Part shown: piece by piece, positions 26,487 through 38,724 of the stretch | Position numbering within the stretch: the stretch's first letter is position 1 | How the letters are laid out: every line of letters starts with the position of its first letter | Assembly: GCA_013822735.1 (NCBI GenBank) | Contig: PNKZ01000028.1 | Coordinates: forward strand, 1-64,000 | Direction of reading: 5' to 3' | From: Pirellula sp. | GTDB taxonomy: Bacteria; Planctomycetota; Planctomycetia; Pirellulales; PNKZ01 | Length of the DNA stretch: 64,000 nucleotides | Translations under genes and position numbers: made by a program | The notes under the pieces: model-generated | Databases searched by the model: none | What the model saw: only the letters and a program-made list of their open reading frames with translations | What the model was told of the DNA's origin: nothing

Positions 26487-27545
26487 CTACGGAATGAACG
26501 TATCCGTCGCTTTCAAATCGCAAGCGAACGCCGCGAGCAAATCTGCCGCGCGATCAATGTCGTCGAGCGAAATCATCTCCACCGGGCTATGCATGTAGCG
26601 GTTCGGAATACTCACGAGTCCCGTCGCCACGCCGCCGCGCGAGGTTTGCATCGTGTTGGCGTCGGTCCCCGTCGCACGGCCGCTGGCCGCCGCTTGGTAG
26701 GCAATCTCCGCTTGGCCGGCGACCTTGATGAGTCGCTCGACGACGACGGGGTTCATGTTCGGGCCACGGTAAATCACCGGTCCGCCCCCGAGCTTCACAT
26801 CCCCTTCTTGCTTCTTGTCGATCGTCGGGCAGTCGGTCGCGTGCGTTACGTCGACGGCGACGCCGACGTGCGGATCGACCGAATAGGCGCTCGTCTGCGC
26901 GCCGCGGAGGCCGATTTCTTCCTGCACCGTCGACACCGCGTAGAGCGCACAATCGAGCTTCTTCGCCGAGGCCCGGCGGAGCGCTTCGATCACGACCCAC
27001 AAGCCGCACTTGTCGTCCATTGCCGTGGCCGAGGCCATGTTGTTCAGCATCGGCCGGAAACCGAGGTCCATGGTCACCGGATCGCCAACCTTCACCAGCG
27101 CCGCCGCCTCTTCTTTGTTCTTGGCGCCGATGTCGATCCACAGGTCCTTCGTCTTCACGACCTGCTTGCGCTCTTCGTCGTTCAGCAGGTGGATCGGCTT
27201 GCGGGCGATGATGCCGTTGATCGGCCCGCCTGCGGCCCACACAACCATCTTCTGGCCGACGAGCACTTGCGGATCCCAGCCGCCGATAGTCTGCGAGTAG
27301 ATGAAGCCGTCGGCATCGATGTACTGCACGAGTAAGCCGATCTGGTCGACGTGCCCCGCGTACATCAGCCGCAACGGAGCATCCGGATTCTTTACGGCGA
27401 TGACGTTGCCGTGGCTGTCCGTGGTCACCTTGTCGGCGAACGATTTTACATATCGCCGCACGACCCCCTGCCCCGGCCCTTCAAAGCCCGACGGGCTCGG
27501 CGTGTTGAGAAGCTCTTTGAGAAATTCGAGTGCGGCTGCTTCCAT
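26487..27545 (-). CDS. M42 family metallo-aminopeptidase
   Basis: The 352-residue protein belongs to the glutamyl aminopeptidase/TET group, cobalt or zinc enzymes that trim peptides in large cytosolic assemblies. Ligands are visible: histidine in YAGHVDQIG, aspartate in MDDKCGLW, the catalytic pair in VQEEIGLRGA, aspartate in VAVDVTHATDCP and histidine in RYMHSPVEM near the C-terminus. The track start at 27728 includes 61 extra residues translated from repeat DNA. The ATG at 27545 begins MEAAALEFLKEL, matching the family. It follows the toxin gene on the same strand. Confidence 0.92.
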   Translation of the reverse strand: MEAAALEFLKELLNTPSPSGFEGPGQGVVRRYVKSFADKVTTDSHGNVIAVKNPDAPLRLMYAGHVDQIGLLVQYIDADGFIYSQTIGGWDPQVLVGQKMVVWAAGGPINGIIARKPIHLLNDEERKQVVKTKDLWIDIGAKNKEEAAALVKVGDPVTMDLGFRPMLNNMASATAMDDKCGLWVVIEALRRASAKKLDCALYAVSTVQEEIGLRGAQTSAYSVDPHVGVAVDVTHATDCPTIDKKQEGDVKLGGGPVIYRGPNMNPVVVERLIKVAGQAEIAYQAAASGRATGTDANTMQTSRGGVATGLVSIPNRYMHSPVEMISLDDIDRAADLLAAFACDLKATDTFIP

Positions 27546-27555
27546 GCGATGTTCG

Positions 27556-27590
27556 AAGGGGTCAGGGGTGAGGGGCGAGGGGCCGACAAG
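27556..27590. repeat. Partial copy of the GGGGTGAGGGG repeat
   Basis: GGGGTCAGGGGTGAGGGGCG, just upstream of the M42 gene start, is a fragment of the family seen in full at 39406-39553 and 48729-48769, here on the opposite strand. Confidence 0.5.
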
Positions 27591-27664
27591 AACCTGCCGA
27601 CACGAAAAATCCACGACCGTCGATCGCGGAACATGTGCTGAAAAGTATACCGGCGAGCGTCGCT

Positions 27665-27964
27665 CTACGGGACCCGTCTCTTCCAATATCCGGGACGACG
27701 ACGATGGTGACCCACTGCGACGATCCAAACGATGTCGTCGGTCGGCAGGTAGTATAGGCCGTACGGGAATCGGCGCAACAAGCAGACGCGCACCGAGGTT
27801 TTTCGATGTTGCGGACCGCGGAGCGGATCACCGTGGATCCATGCCAAGCAGGCGGCGACTTCGTCGAGCAACTCGGTGCCTAACCCCTGGCGACAAGTCT
27901 CGTAGTAATGGCGTGCCTCTTCAAGCTCGCTCGCAGCTTCGTGCAAGAACTCAAGCTTGCTCAT
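27665..27964 (-). CDS. ParE/RelE-type toxin
   Basis: The 99-residue protein has the RelE/ParE fold pattern: FLHEAASELEEARHYYE at the N-terminus, a central helix with LLDEVAACLAWI, then RRFPYGLYYLPTDDIVWIVA and a C-terminal GHHRRRPGYWKRR. Members poison gyrase (ParE) or cut mRNA (RelE); the H-H-R-P-Y-W end resembles ParE-like proteins associated with the Unstab_antitox family. Its start overlaps the antitoxin stop (ATGA), so both are translated from one message. The target is unknown. Confidence 0.85.
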   Translation of the reverse strand: MSKLEFLHEAASELEEARHYYETCRQGLGTELLDEVAACLAWIHGDPLRGPQHRKTSVRVCLLRRFPYGLYYLPTDDIVWIVAVGHHRRRPGYWKRRVP

Positions 27965-28191
27965 GGCTGCCGTCGTCGAAGCTCCGCCATGACCTCATCG
28001 GCGGGTCGGCCGACGGCGCGGCCGCTTTCAATTTCGGAAACCCGTCGCGCGATCTCCTCCTGCCACGCGGCTTCCGCGTCGGCATCTTGGGAATCGTCCA
28101 AAGATTGCAACAACAGTTGGGCCAACTCGGCGCGCTCGTTGGTCGGCAATCTCGAAAGTTGCGAATCAAACAGATCGGAAGCTTGCGACAT
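27961..28191 (-). CDS. Addiction module antitoxin (Unstab_antitox-like)
   Basis: The 76-residue acidic protein (LPTNERAELAQLLLQSLDD, then AAWQEEIARRVSEIESG, VGRPADEVMAELRR) matches the short helical antitoxin family that pairs with ParE-like toxins. The antitoxin gene comes first and overlaps the toxin start by four bases, the usual order. It would neutralise the toxin and may control the operon, although no separate DNA-binding domain is apparent. Confidence 0.85.
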   Translation of the reverse strand: MSQASDLFDSQLSRLPTNERAELAQLLLQSLDDSQDADAEAAWQEEIARRVSEIESGRAVGRPADEVMAELRRRQP

Positions 28192-28277
28192 GGCCCGACA
28201 CCCTGGGATAGAGAACCCGACTACATTCTACGCCGAAGGTAAACCAGCGCAAACCGCTCGCTTGAATTCTTCCCTTT

Positions 28278-28772
28278 TCACGGAAACGCCATCACACCCT
28301 TCAGCCCTTGCAGCCGTCGCCAAGTGGAGAATTGTCCGAGGTGCCAGGCCGGATGCGTCGCCATGAGGTGTGCCAGCATGTCGCCGATGGTCGGATAGAG
28401 CGGCGTGAAGTACTCGATTCCATGCGGCATCGCCAGCCGGCGCTCCGACGCTTCGACGATGAGCTTCGGGTTGCGCACGAACGCTTCTTCGTTTTTCGCC
28501 AGCAGTTCCGCTTTGCTCGGGTATCGGCTCCGATCGGTCGTCGGAACCGAGCCGGGTGCGAACAGTTCGTCCCACTCCGGCGGACAAATTGTCGGTTGGC
28601 TCAAGAGCTTCGGCACAAAGTCGGCGCACACCGCCAAGTGCCCGATGAACCACGCCGGATGATTGAGGCCCGGCGCGGGGATGTAGGCCATTTGCTCTTC
28701 CGGCACATCTTCGGCCAAGAGCCGGAGATAATGCATGGTGAATCCATACAGCTTGAATTCGCGCTCCATCAT
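28278..28772 (-). CDS. DinB-fold protein
   Basis: The 164-residue protein has the four-helix DinB pattern with conserved histidines: NHPAWFIGHLAVCADFV near residue 38 and LAHLMATHPAWHLGQFSTWRR near 135. In the family three histidines bind a metal and some members are thiol-dependent transferases or S-transferases. The role here is unknown. The start has two ATGs side by side (28772 and 28769). It is divergent from nagB. Confidence 0.8.
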   Translation of the reverse strand: MMEREFKLYGFTMHYLRLLAEDVPEEQMAYIPAPGLNHPAWFIGHLAVCADFVPKLLSQPTICPPEWDELFAPGSVPTTDRSRYPSKAELLAKNEEAFVRNPKLIVEASERRLAMPHGIEYFTPLYPTIGDMLAHLMATHPAWHLGQFSTWRRLQGLKGVMAFP

Positions 28773-28889
28773 GGCGACTTGCTCCGCGGAAAACGAGAAG
28801 GCTTGCGACTCGGCGAATTATGACGCGCGATGTTGGTTCGCTCAACTACGGCTTTGATTTCCCGATTCGGGCGACAATACTAGAAGTCT

Positions 28890-30788
28890 ATGCATACCCT
28901 CACCAAACTCTCGCCATGCGCCGGCGCGGCACGCGTTTCCGGTACGCGGTTGCCCTGTTACGTGTTCAGTTCCAACGTGGAACTGGCGCGCACCGTGGCC
29001 CAGGCCGTCGCTCGCGTCATTCGCGAACGGGCCGCCGCAGGACAAAAGGCCGTGATCGGCCTCACCACCGGTTCGACGCCGCTGGGGATCTATCGCGAAT
29101 TGATCCGAATGCATCGCGACGAGGACTTGGATTTTTCCAACGTGGTGACGTTCAATCCGGACGAATACTACGGAGTTCCCCAGGAGCAGTTGCAGAGCCG
29201 TCGACATTGGATGCAGGACCACTTCTTCGCGCACGTCAACATTCCTCCCGCGGCGATCCATTTTCTCGACGGAGCCACTCCGCCGGCCGATGTCGACGAT
29301 GCTTGTCGCCGCTTCGACGAGGCGATCGACGAAGCCGGCGGGATCGACATTCAGCTCCTCGGTATCGGGCGCAACGGGCACATCGCCGCCAACGAACCGT
29401 TCGGCTCGCGTCACGGCCGCACGCGCCTTGTGACGCTCGATCCGCTCACGCGCAAAGACGCCGCCGATGATTTCTTCGGCGACGAGAACGTGCCGATGCA
29501 GGCCCTGACGCTCGGCATCGACAAGCTCTTTGAAGCGCGCAAGGTCTTCCTTGTTGCGCTCGGCGGTCACAAAGCGAAGATCATTCGCGAAGCGGTGGAA
29601 GGGCCGGCGATCGAGCGCGTGCCGGCGTCGTTCTTGCAGCAGCACCCGGATGCGACGGTCCTGGTCGACTCGGCGGCAGGCGACCAACTCACCGGCCTGG
29701 CCACGCCGTGGGTCGCCGGGCCTGTGGAATGGACCGATGCGATGATCCGCCGCGCCGTGCTCTGGCTCAGCCTCACGGTGAACAAGCCGCTGCTGAAGCT
29801 CGACGACGACGACTTCCGCTCGCAGAACTTGCACCAACTTCTCGCGCTGCACGGGCCGGCGCACGCCGTGTGCCATCGCGTATTTCGCATGCAGATGGAT
29901 ACGATCAATTACCACCCCGGCGGCAAAGATCCGCAACGCGTGATTTGCTTCAGCCCGCACCCCGATGACGACGTCATCAGCATGGGAGGCGCGTTGATTC
30001 GCTTGGTGGAGGACCGCCACGAAGTGCACATCGCTTATATGACCAGCGGCAATATCGCCGTCTTTGATCACGACGCCCGGCAGGTCGCCCACCTCGTCAC
30101 GGAATACAACCGGCTGTTCGGCATCGACACGGTGCGCACCGGCGAAGTCGAGCGCTGCGTGCATGAGTCGCTCGCCGAGAAGAGGCCGGGCCAGCCCGAT
30201 GGCGACGCCGTGCGCAAGATTAAAGCGCTCATCCGTTGGAGCGAAGCGAAGGCCGGCGCGCAGGTGGTCGGCTGCCGCGAAGAGCATTTGCACTTTCTCG
30301 ATTTGCCGTTCTACCGCACCGGCACCGTCGCGAAGAATCCGGTGGGCGATGACGACGTGCGGATCATTCGCGAACTGCTGGAGCGCGTGCGGCCGGGGCA
30401 GGTTTATATCGCCGGCGATCTTTCCGACCCGCACGGCACGCACCGCGTGTGCGCCGCGGCGATTTTTCGCGCCTTGTGGGAGATGGAACAACAAACCGGT
30501 TCGCGTCCCGAGGCCCTGCTCTACCGCGGCGCTTGGCAAGAATGGGCGCCGCACGAGATCGAGATCGCCGTGCCGCTGAGCCCGCGCGATTTGGAACTTA
30601 AGAAGCAGGCGATCTTTCGACACGAATCGCAAAAAGATTCGGCCCTGTTTCCGGGGAGCGATAGTCGCGAATTCTGGCAACGCGCCGAAGACCGCAATCG
30701 CGGCACGGCCGACGTCTACAACCGGCTCGGCCTGCCGGAATACTACGCCCTAGAAGGCTTCGTCCGCTGGAACGGCCGCCCGCTCTAA
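28890..30788 (+). CDS. NagB glucosamine-6-phosphate deaminase fused to PIG-L deacetylase
   Basis: The 632 residues join two enzymes. Residues about 30-320 form the NagB-like aldose/ketose isomerase domain (GLTTGSTPLGIYRELI, VVTFNPDEYYG, LLGIGRNGHIAANEPF with catalytic acid and histidine). Residues about 345-600 form a PIG-L/LmbE deacetylase (VICFSPHPDDDVISMGGALI with the HPDDD metal motif, DLSDPHGTHRVC). NagB makes fructose 6-phosphate and ammonia from glucosamine 6-phosphate; the second domain would remove an N-acetyl from a sugar. Together they could feed amino-sugar carbon into glycolysis, an inference. Such fusions are known in Bacteroidetes-type genomes. It begins at the ATG at 28890. 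Confidence 0.87.
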   Translation: MHTLTKLSPCAGAARVSGTRLPCYVFSSNVELARTVAQAVARVIRERAAAGQKAVIGLTTGSTPLGIYRELIRMHRDEDLDFSNVVTFNPDEYYGVPQEQLQSRRHWMQDHFFAHVNIPPAAIHFLDGATPPADVDDACRRFDEAIDEAGGIDIQLLGIGRNGHIAANEPFGSRHGRTRLVTLDPLTRKDAADDFFGDENVPMQALTLGIDKLFEARKVFLVALGGHKAKIIREAVEGPAIERVPASFLQQHPDATVLVDSAAGDQLTGLATPWVAGPVEWTDAMIRRAVLWLSLTVNKPLLKLDDDDFRSQNLHQLLALHGPAHAVCHRVFRMQMDTINYHPGGKDPQRVICFSPHPDDDVISMGGALIRLVEDRHEVHIAYMTSGNIAVFDHDARQVAHLVTEYNRLFGIDTVRTGEVERCVHESLAEKRPGQPDGDAVRKIKALIRWSEAKAGAQVVGCREEHLHFLDLPFYRTGTVAKNPVGDDDVRIIRELLERVRPGQVYIAGDLSDPHGTHRVCAAAIFRALWEMEQQTGSRPEALLYRGAWQEWAPHEIEIAVPLSPRDLELKKQAIFRHESQKDSALFPGSDSREFWQRAEDRNRGTADVYNRLGLPEYYALEGFVRWNGRPL

Positions 30789-30809
30789 CATCCGTCGCCG
30801 CTCCTCATC

Positions 30810-30838
30810 TTCCCCGCTTTCGGGCTGCCGGCTACAAT
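30810..30838 (+). promoter_or_regulatory. Sigma70-type promoter of aspS
   Basis: TTCCCC at 30810-30815, a 17-bp spacer and TACAAT at 30833-30838. Transcription would start about 62 bp before the GTG start of aspS. The -35 is a weak match. Confidence 0.45.
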
Positions 30839-30907
30839 GCCGAACTCTCTGCCTTCGGCAGGTGTCTCCCTGTAGCGTCCCCGGCTTTTTCTTATCGAGA
30901 GCGATTC

Positions 30908-32677
<1,770 letters not shown>

Positions 32678-32681
32678 TTCT

Positions 32682-32766
32682 GGGCGAGCGGCGGGGTTCA
32701 TCCCCGCCGTCCTGCTACCGTGCGATCATTAGGCAGACGGCGGGGATCAACCCCGCCGCTCGCCCA
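32682..32766. repeat. GC-rich hairpin repeat, copy 1
   Basis: GGGCGAGCGGCGGGGTTCAT and its reverse-complement partner frame an 80-bp inverted repeat (arms contain GGCGGGG and CCCCGCC). It lies just after the aspS stop and before the convergent acyl-CoA dehydrogenase stop. It may stop both transcripts. Copies occur at 40041, 47334 and 56067. Confidence 0.8.
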
Positions 32767-32778
32767 AGTCTTTGAACG

Positions 32779-34536
<1,758 letters not shown>

Positions 34537-34726
34537 GGCTGCATACTCTTACGGGGTGCGATTGCTGCGGGGCCGGCGCGGGCGGGCGCTGTCATTCACG
34601 TGCCGTTATTACTATACTGCGGCAGCCCACGGCCGACGCAATATCAGCCTGTGCGTCGCGGCCCGCTTGCGGTTTCGCAAGCCCCCGGCCCCTGCTCGTT
34701 CAACTCCCCGGGAAAGGATTTCGCTC

Positions 34727-35344
34727 GTGTCGCAAGTGCTCACCGAACAAGTGCTGGTCGTACCGACTCCCGTCTTCCATAAGATCGGACACTTCCAAGG
34801 ATTTTCCGCCGAAGCCGACCGCTACTTGTCGGAAATGCTCCGGCCGGAAAACGTGAGCTACCGCCCGCGCTCCGAAATGGAGCAAGACCCGACCTTCAAG
34901 CAGTTGATTCCCTACGTCATCTTCCGCCATGTCGACGCCGCCGGCGGGACGCACATCTTCCAATACACGCGCGGCAAAGGGCAAGGGGAAGGCCGGCTCC
35001 ACAGCAAGCGCAGCGTCGGCATCGGCGGCCACATTTCGGTCGAAGACACCTCGATTGCCGGGGCCGATCCGTACCAAGAAGGTTTACGGCGCGAACTGGC
35101 CGAAGAAGTAGCGATTGATACGGCGTACACCGAGAGCTGCGTCGGCCTGATCAACGACGATGAGTCGCCGGTCGGGCGCGTGCATCTTGGCGTGGTGCAC
35201 ATCTTCGACGTGGCCGAGCCGCGCGTGAGCCCGCGGGAAACGGAAATCATCGAGTGCGGCTTCCGGCCGATCGACGAACTACTGGCCGATTTAAGCGGCT
35301 TCGAGACCTGGTCGTCGATTTGTCTCAAGGCGCTCTTTGGGTAG
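34727..35344 (+). CDS. NUDIX-family predicted phosphoesterase
   Basis: The 205-residue protein has a NUDIX fold with GIGGHISVEDTSIAG followed by YQEGLRRELAEEVAI. The REL-AEE core is intact but the spacing from GGH to REL is longer than in the standard box, suggesting an insertion before the catalytic helix. Strands before and after (QLIPYVIFRHV, VGRVHLGVVHIFDV) suit the fold. It resembles the predicted phosphoesterase group, about 200 residues long, of no known substrate. The track start at 34529 is too long. The GTG at 34727 follows AAAGGA. The protein name is inferred. Confidence 0.78.
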   Translation: MSQVLTEQVLVVPTPVFHKIGHFQGFSAEADRYLSEMLRPENVSYRPRSEMEQDPTFKQLIPYVIFRHVDAAGGTHIFQYTRGKGQGEGRLHSKRSVGIGGHISVEDTSIAGADPYQEGLRRELAEEVAIDTAYTESCVGLINDDESPVGRVHLGVVHIFDVAEPRVSPRETEIIECGFRPIDELLADLSGFETWSSICLKALFG

Positions 35345-35347
35345 AGT

Positions 35348-35435
35348 GTAGGGTGGGTCGAACGAAGTGAGGCCCACGCGGTTATTTGTCGACATCGAGC
35401 ACCGCGTGGGCCTCGCGTTGCTCGACCCACCCTAC
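35348..35435. repeat. TAGGGTGGGTCG inverted repeat in the cysteine desulfurase leader
   Basis: GTAGGGTGGGTCGAACGA at the left and GCTCGACCCACCCTAC at the right form long complementary arms with an inner CCACGCGG / CCGCGTGG stem. It ends 16 bp before the ATG at 35452. It probably folds in the mRNA and may also end transcription of the NUDIX gene. Confidence 0.8.
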
Positions 35436-35451
35436 TCGTTCTTCTCGTGCT

Positions 35452-36660
35452 ATGCCCGACGACTGCATCTACATGGATAACCACGCCACGACGCGGGTCG
35501 ATCCGCGGGTCGTCGAGGCGATGTTGCCCTACTTCACGGAGCAGTACGGCAACCCGGGGAGCATCAATCATCCCTTCGGCTGGGAAGCGAAAGATGCCGT
35601 CGACGGCGCCCGCGCGACCATCGCGCGCGGCATCGGCGCGGGCGAACGCGAGATTGTGTTCACCAGCGGGGCGACGGAGAGCAACAACCTCGCCCTGAAA
35701 GGTGCGGCGGAGAGGGCCCGCAAAAAGGGCAACCACATCGTCAGCTTGACGACCGAGCATAAGTCGGTGCTTGACGTGCTCGACAAACTCTCGCGCCGCG
35801 ACTTCGCGGTGACGCTCGTGCCGGTCGAACAGATCGGTTCCGAAACTTGCGGAGTCGTCGATCTGCAGCGCCTGGCCGATGCGCTCCGGCCCGACACGAT
35901 TCTCGTTTCCGTCATGGCCGCCAACAACGAAATCGGCGTCGTGCAGCCGATCGCCGAAATCGGCCGGCTCTGTTGTGAACGCGGCATCCTGTTTCATTGC
36001 GATGCCACGCAAGCCGTAGGCAAAGTGCCGATCGACGTGGCCGAGATGAACGTCGACCTAATGAGCTTTACGGCCCACAAGTTTTACGGACCGAAGGGAA
36101 TCGGCGCGCTCTACGTACGTCGCTCCGCGCCTGCGGTGCGGCTCGCCGCGCAAATCGACGGCGGCGGACAAGAAGCCGGCTTCCGCAGCGGCACGCTCAA
36201 CGTACCCGGCATCGTCGGGCTCGCTCGGGCCTTGGAGCTTTGTCTCGCCGAGATGTCCGAAGAATCGCCACGGCTCGCATCGCTTCGGGCACGACTTTTC
36301 ACGGGGCTGACCGGCGAGCTCGACGGCGTATCGCTCAACGGCCCCTCCTTCGATCGAGCGGCCGGCGATGGAACGCGGCTGCGGCTCCCCGGCAACCTGA
36401 ATATGAGCTTTGCCTACGTCGACGGCGAGGCTCTCATGATGAGCATGAAACGGCTGGCCGTGAGCTCCGGGAGCGCCTGCACTTCGGCCAATCCCGAGCC
36501 GAGCCACGTGCTGCGGGCCCTAGGGCTCAGCGACGACCTCACGCGGGCCAGCCTCCGCTACGGGTTGGGTCGCTTTAATACGGAAGCCGACGTTGATGCG
36601 GCGATCCGCCTCACGGTCGACGCAGTACGGCAACTGCGCCGCTTGAGCAGCATGGCCTGA
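35452..36660 (+). CDS. Cysteine desulfurase (NifS/IscS family)
   Basis: This pyridoxal-phosphate enzyme removes sulfur from cysteine for Fe-S clusters and other cofactors. The 402 residues show [64 protein letters not shown], the PLP lysine in [12 protein letters not shown] (about K210) and the catalytic cysteine loop SSGSACTS (about C343). The short, flexible loop fits the IscS/NifS class. The track start at 35386 lies in the repeat; I used the ATG at 35452. The A-type carrier gene follows after 114 bp with its own promoter. No IscU scaffold is adjacent. Confidence 0.93.
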   Translation: MPDDCIYMDNHATTRVDPRVVEAMLPYFTEQYGNPGSINHPFGWEAKDAVDGARATIARGIGAGEREIVFTSGATESNNLALKGAAERARKKGNHIVSLTTEHKSVLDVLDKLSRRDFAVTLVPVEQIGSETCGVVDLQRLADALRPDTILVSVMAANNEIGVVQPIAEIGRLCCERGILFHCDATQAVGKVPIDVAEMNVDLMSFTAHKFYGPKGIGALYVRRSAPAVRLAAQIDGGGQEAGFRSGTLNVPGIVGLARALELCLAEMSEESPRLASLRARLFTGLTGELDGVSLNGPSFDRAAGDGTRLRLPGNLNMSFAYVDGEALMMSMKRLAVSSGSACTSANPEPSHVLRALGLSDDLTRASLRYGLGRFNTEADVDAAIRLTVDAVRQLRRLSSMA

Positions 36661-36680
36661 TTGCCCGGAAAACGCCGCTC

Positions 36681-36708
36681 TTTCCGAAATTTGCCGGCGC
36701 GGTATAAT
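36681..36708 (+). promoter_or_regulatory. Promoter of the A-type Fe-S carrier gene
   Basis: TTTCCG at 36681-36686, a 16-bp spacer and a perfect TATAAT at 36703-36708, 67 bp before the ATG. It suggests that the carrier gene can be read apart from the desulfurase gene. Confidence 0.5.
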
Positions 36709-36774
36709 TTCCACATAAGCGATTGTCAAAAAGCAGTTCACCAACTTTCTTGTTTTCGATACGAGGACACGGCG

Positions 36775-37107
36775 ATGGCAGTTTCAGTGACCGAAAAGGC
36801 CGCAAAAGAAGTGAAGCGCATCATGGAAGAGCAGAAGCTCGACACGGCTGCGTTCCTGCGTCTCGGCGTTGCCGGCGGCGGTTGCAGCGGTTTTGAATAC
36901 AAGATCGGCTTCGACCAAAACTTCGATCCGGAAGCCGACTACAAGGCCGATTTCTTCGGGCTGCCGGTCGTGGTCGATCGCAAGATGGACCTCTACCTCG
37001 ACGGCGCCACGCTCGACTTCTGCGACGACGTCAACGGTCGCGGCTTCCGCTTCGACAACCCGAACGCCTCGAAGGGCTGCGGTTGCGGCAAGTCGTTCAG
37101 CGCGTAG
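36775..37107 (+). CDS. Iron-sulfur cluster assembly A-type protein (HesB/IscA/ErpA)
   Basis: The 110-residue protein has the A-type carrier fold with three conserved cysteines: GGGCSGFEYKIGF near residue 38, and KGCGCGKSFSA at the C-terminus. It accepts and passes Fe-S clusters to target enzymes. GAGG lies before the ATG at 36775. The track start at 36661 has no similarity upstream. It is followed by a strong terminator and is transcribed with or after the cysteine desulfurase. Whether it acts as IscA or ErpA cannot be told. Confidence 0.93.
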   Translation: MAVSVTEKAAKEVKRIMEEQKLDTAAFLRLGVAGGGCSGFEYKIGFDQNFDPEADYKADFFGLPVVVDRKMDLYLDGATLDFCDDVNGRGFRFDNPNASKGCGCGKSFSA

Positions 37108-37164
37108 TTTTGGTAATCGACGCCGCTGTTCCAGACGGCGCTCGCCAATCGGATGACCATATTT

Positions 37165-37194
37165 AGCCCCCGGTCTACGACCGGGGGCTTTTTC
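37165..37194 (+). terminator. Rho-independent terminator after the A-type carrier gene
   Basis: AGCCCCCGGTC and GACCGGGGGCT pair perfectly around a TAC loop, followed by TTTTC. It lies 57 bp after the stop codon. The same GCCCCCGG core recurs at 54.4 kb after the tRNA. Confidence 0.9.
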
Positions 37195-37312
37195 GCGCGC
37201 TCGTGTTTTCATCGTGCCGACATCGCTCGCCCCGAACATTCCTGCGACACGCCCCCTCTTGGAATGTATCGTAAGCAAAACGGTTCACATTTCTTGAGAC
37301 ACGGAACGTCGC

Positions 37313-38710
37313 ATGAATCCGCGACAATTAGAAAAGCTCGGCGTGCCGCCCCTCTGCGTACCCGCCGCGCTGCAGGCCATTCATGCCGCCGCCAAGTTAG
37401 ACTTGCTCCGCTCGCTCGACATCAAGAAGTCGATTCGCGCTGTGGTGGAAGACCCGGATGCGCACGTTGACGACGGCGTTTTCGGGTCGCTTGCGCGCGA
37501 GCTCATTGATCATGGCGCCGTTTGGACGCCGCAGTCGGTCGAGTTTCGCACGTGGGGCGCTGCGGGCATCGATGAAGCGTCGGTTCGCCAAATGCAGGAA
37601 GCGTGCTCGCTGCCGCAGGCTGTCGCCGGTGCGCTGATGCCCGATGCGCACGTCGGTTATGGATTGCCGATCGGCGGCGTATTGGCCTTGCGCAACGCCG
37701 TGGTGCCGTATGCCGTCGGCGTGGATATCGCTTGCCGGATGAAGCTCTCGGTACTCGACGTGCCGCCGGCTTTGTTCGATCAAGAAAAGCAGCAATCGCG
37801 CTTCGACGCGGCGCTGGAAAACGGCACGCGCTTCGGCGTCGGCGGTGAATATCGCAAGCCTCTCGAGCACGCGGTGATGGACCAAGATTGGACCGTAAGT
37901 CGCGTGACGCGCGAAAATCGCGACAAGGCTTGGCGACAACTCGGCACCTCGGGCTCGGGAAACCATTTTGCCGAATTCGGCGTGCTAACGTTGGAGCACG
38001 ACGACGCGGAACTCGGCCTGGCAGCCGGCACGTATACCGCATTTTTGACCCACAGCGGCAGCCGCGGCACCGGCGCAGCCGTTTGCTCGGTGTTTAGCGG
38101 AATTGCCCGCAATCAGCTGCCGCGCAAGTACGAGTCGGTCGGCCGATTGGCTTGGCTCGACCTCGATACGCAGGAAGGGCGCGAATACTGGGACTCGATG
38201 AACCTGATGGGAGACTACGCCGCGGCAAATCACGATTGCATCCACCGCAATGTGAGCAACTTGCTTGGAGCCGAGATCATTGCGGGCGTGGAGAATCATC
38301 ACAACTTCGCGTGGAAAGAAACGCACGGCGGCGAGGAACTTATCGTGCATCGCAAGGGGGCGACCCCGGCGGCGGCCGGCGAACTCGGCGTAATTCCCGG
38401 CTCGATGGCCGATCCGGCGTTCATCGTGCGCGGCAAGGGGAACGCCGAAAGCTTGAACTCGGCCTCGCACGGGGCCGGCCGGCAAATGTCGCGCACGGCG
38501 GCCCGTGAGAAGTTTACCTGGCGTTCGACGCAGAAAGACTTGGAGAAGAAGGGAGTGCGCGTACTTTCGGCCGGCGCCGACGAAGTGCCGGGCGTTTACA
38601 AGAACATCCTCGACGTGATGCGCGAGCAGCGTGACCTGGTCGACGTTGTCGGCAGGTTCGATCCGCGCGTGGTGAAGATGTGCGGCGACGGCAGCAAAGC
38701 GGAGGATTGA
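37313..38710 (+). CDS. rtcB: RNA-splicing ligase RtcB
   Basis: RtcB joins RNA ends with 2',3'-cyclic phosphate or 3'-phosphate to 5'-OH using GTP and manganese. The 465 residues show metal and guanylate motifs DAHVGYGLPIGGV, VGVDIACRMKLS, TSGSGNHFAEFG, THSGSRGTG, ENHHNFAW, VHRKGATPAAAGE and the GMP-accepting histidine in SASHGAGRQMSR. The start is an ATG at 37313. No archease or RtcA gene is near, so it stands alone. It might work in RNA repair, which is inference. It converges with the glycosyltransferase across a hairpin repeat. Confidence 0.94.
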   Translation: MNPRQLEKLGVPPLCVPAALQAIHAAAKLDLLRSLDIKKSIRAVVEDPDAHVDDGVFGSLARELIDHGAVWTPQSVEFRTWGAAGIDEASVRQMQEACSLPQAVAGALMPDAHVGYGLPIGGVLALRNAVVPYAVGVDIACRMKLSVLDVPPALFDQEKQQSRFDAALENGTRFGVGGEYRKPLEHAVMDQDWTVSRVTRENRDKAWRQLGTSGSGNHFAEFGVLTLEHDDAELGLAAGTYTAFLTHSGSRGTGAAVCSVFSGIARNQLPRKYESVGRLAWLDLDTQEGREYWDSMNLMGDYAAANHDCIHRNVSNLLGAEIIAGVENHHNFAWKETHGGEELIVHRKGATPAAAGELGVIPGSMADPAFIVRGKGNAESLNSASHGAGRQMSRTAAREKFTWRSTQKDLEKKGVRVLSAGADEVPGVYKNILDVMREQRDLVDVVGRFDPRVVKMCGDGSKAED

Positions 38711-38724
38711 TAGCACGTGATTGG

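Noticed and set aside
27545-27728. N-terminal extension of the M42 peptidase in the ORF track
   Set aside because: The added residues are read from repeat DNA and intergenic sequence; the family start matches the ATG at 27545.
28842-30680. A 612-residue minus-strand frame opposite nagB
   Set aside because: Antisense shadow. The plus strand has intact NagB and PIG-L motifs.
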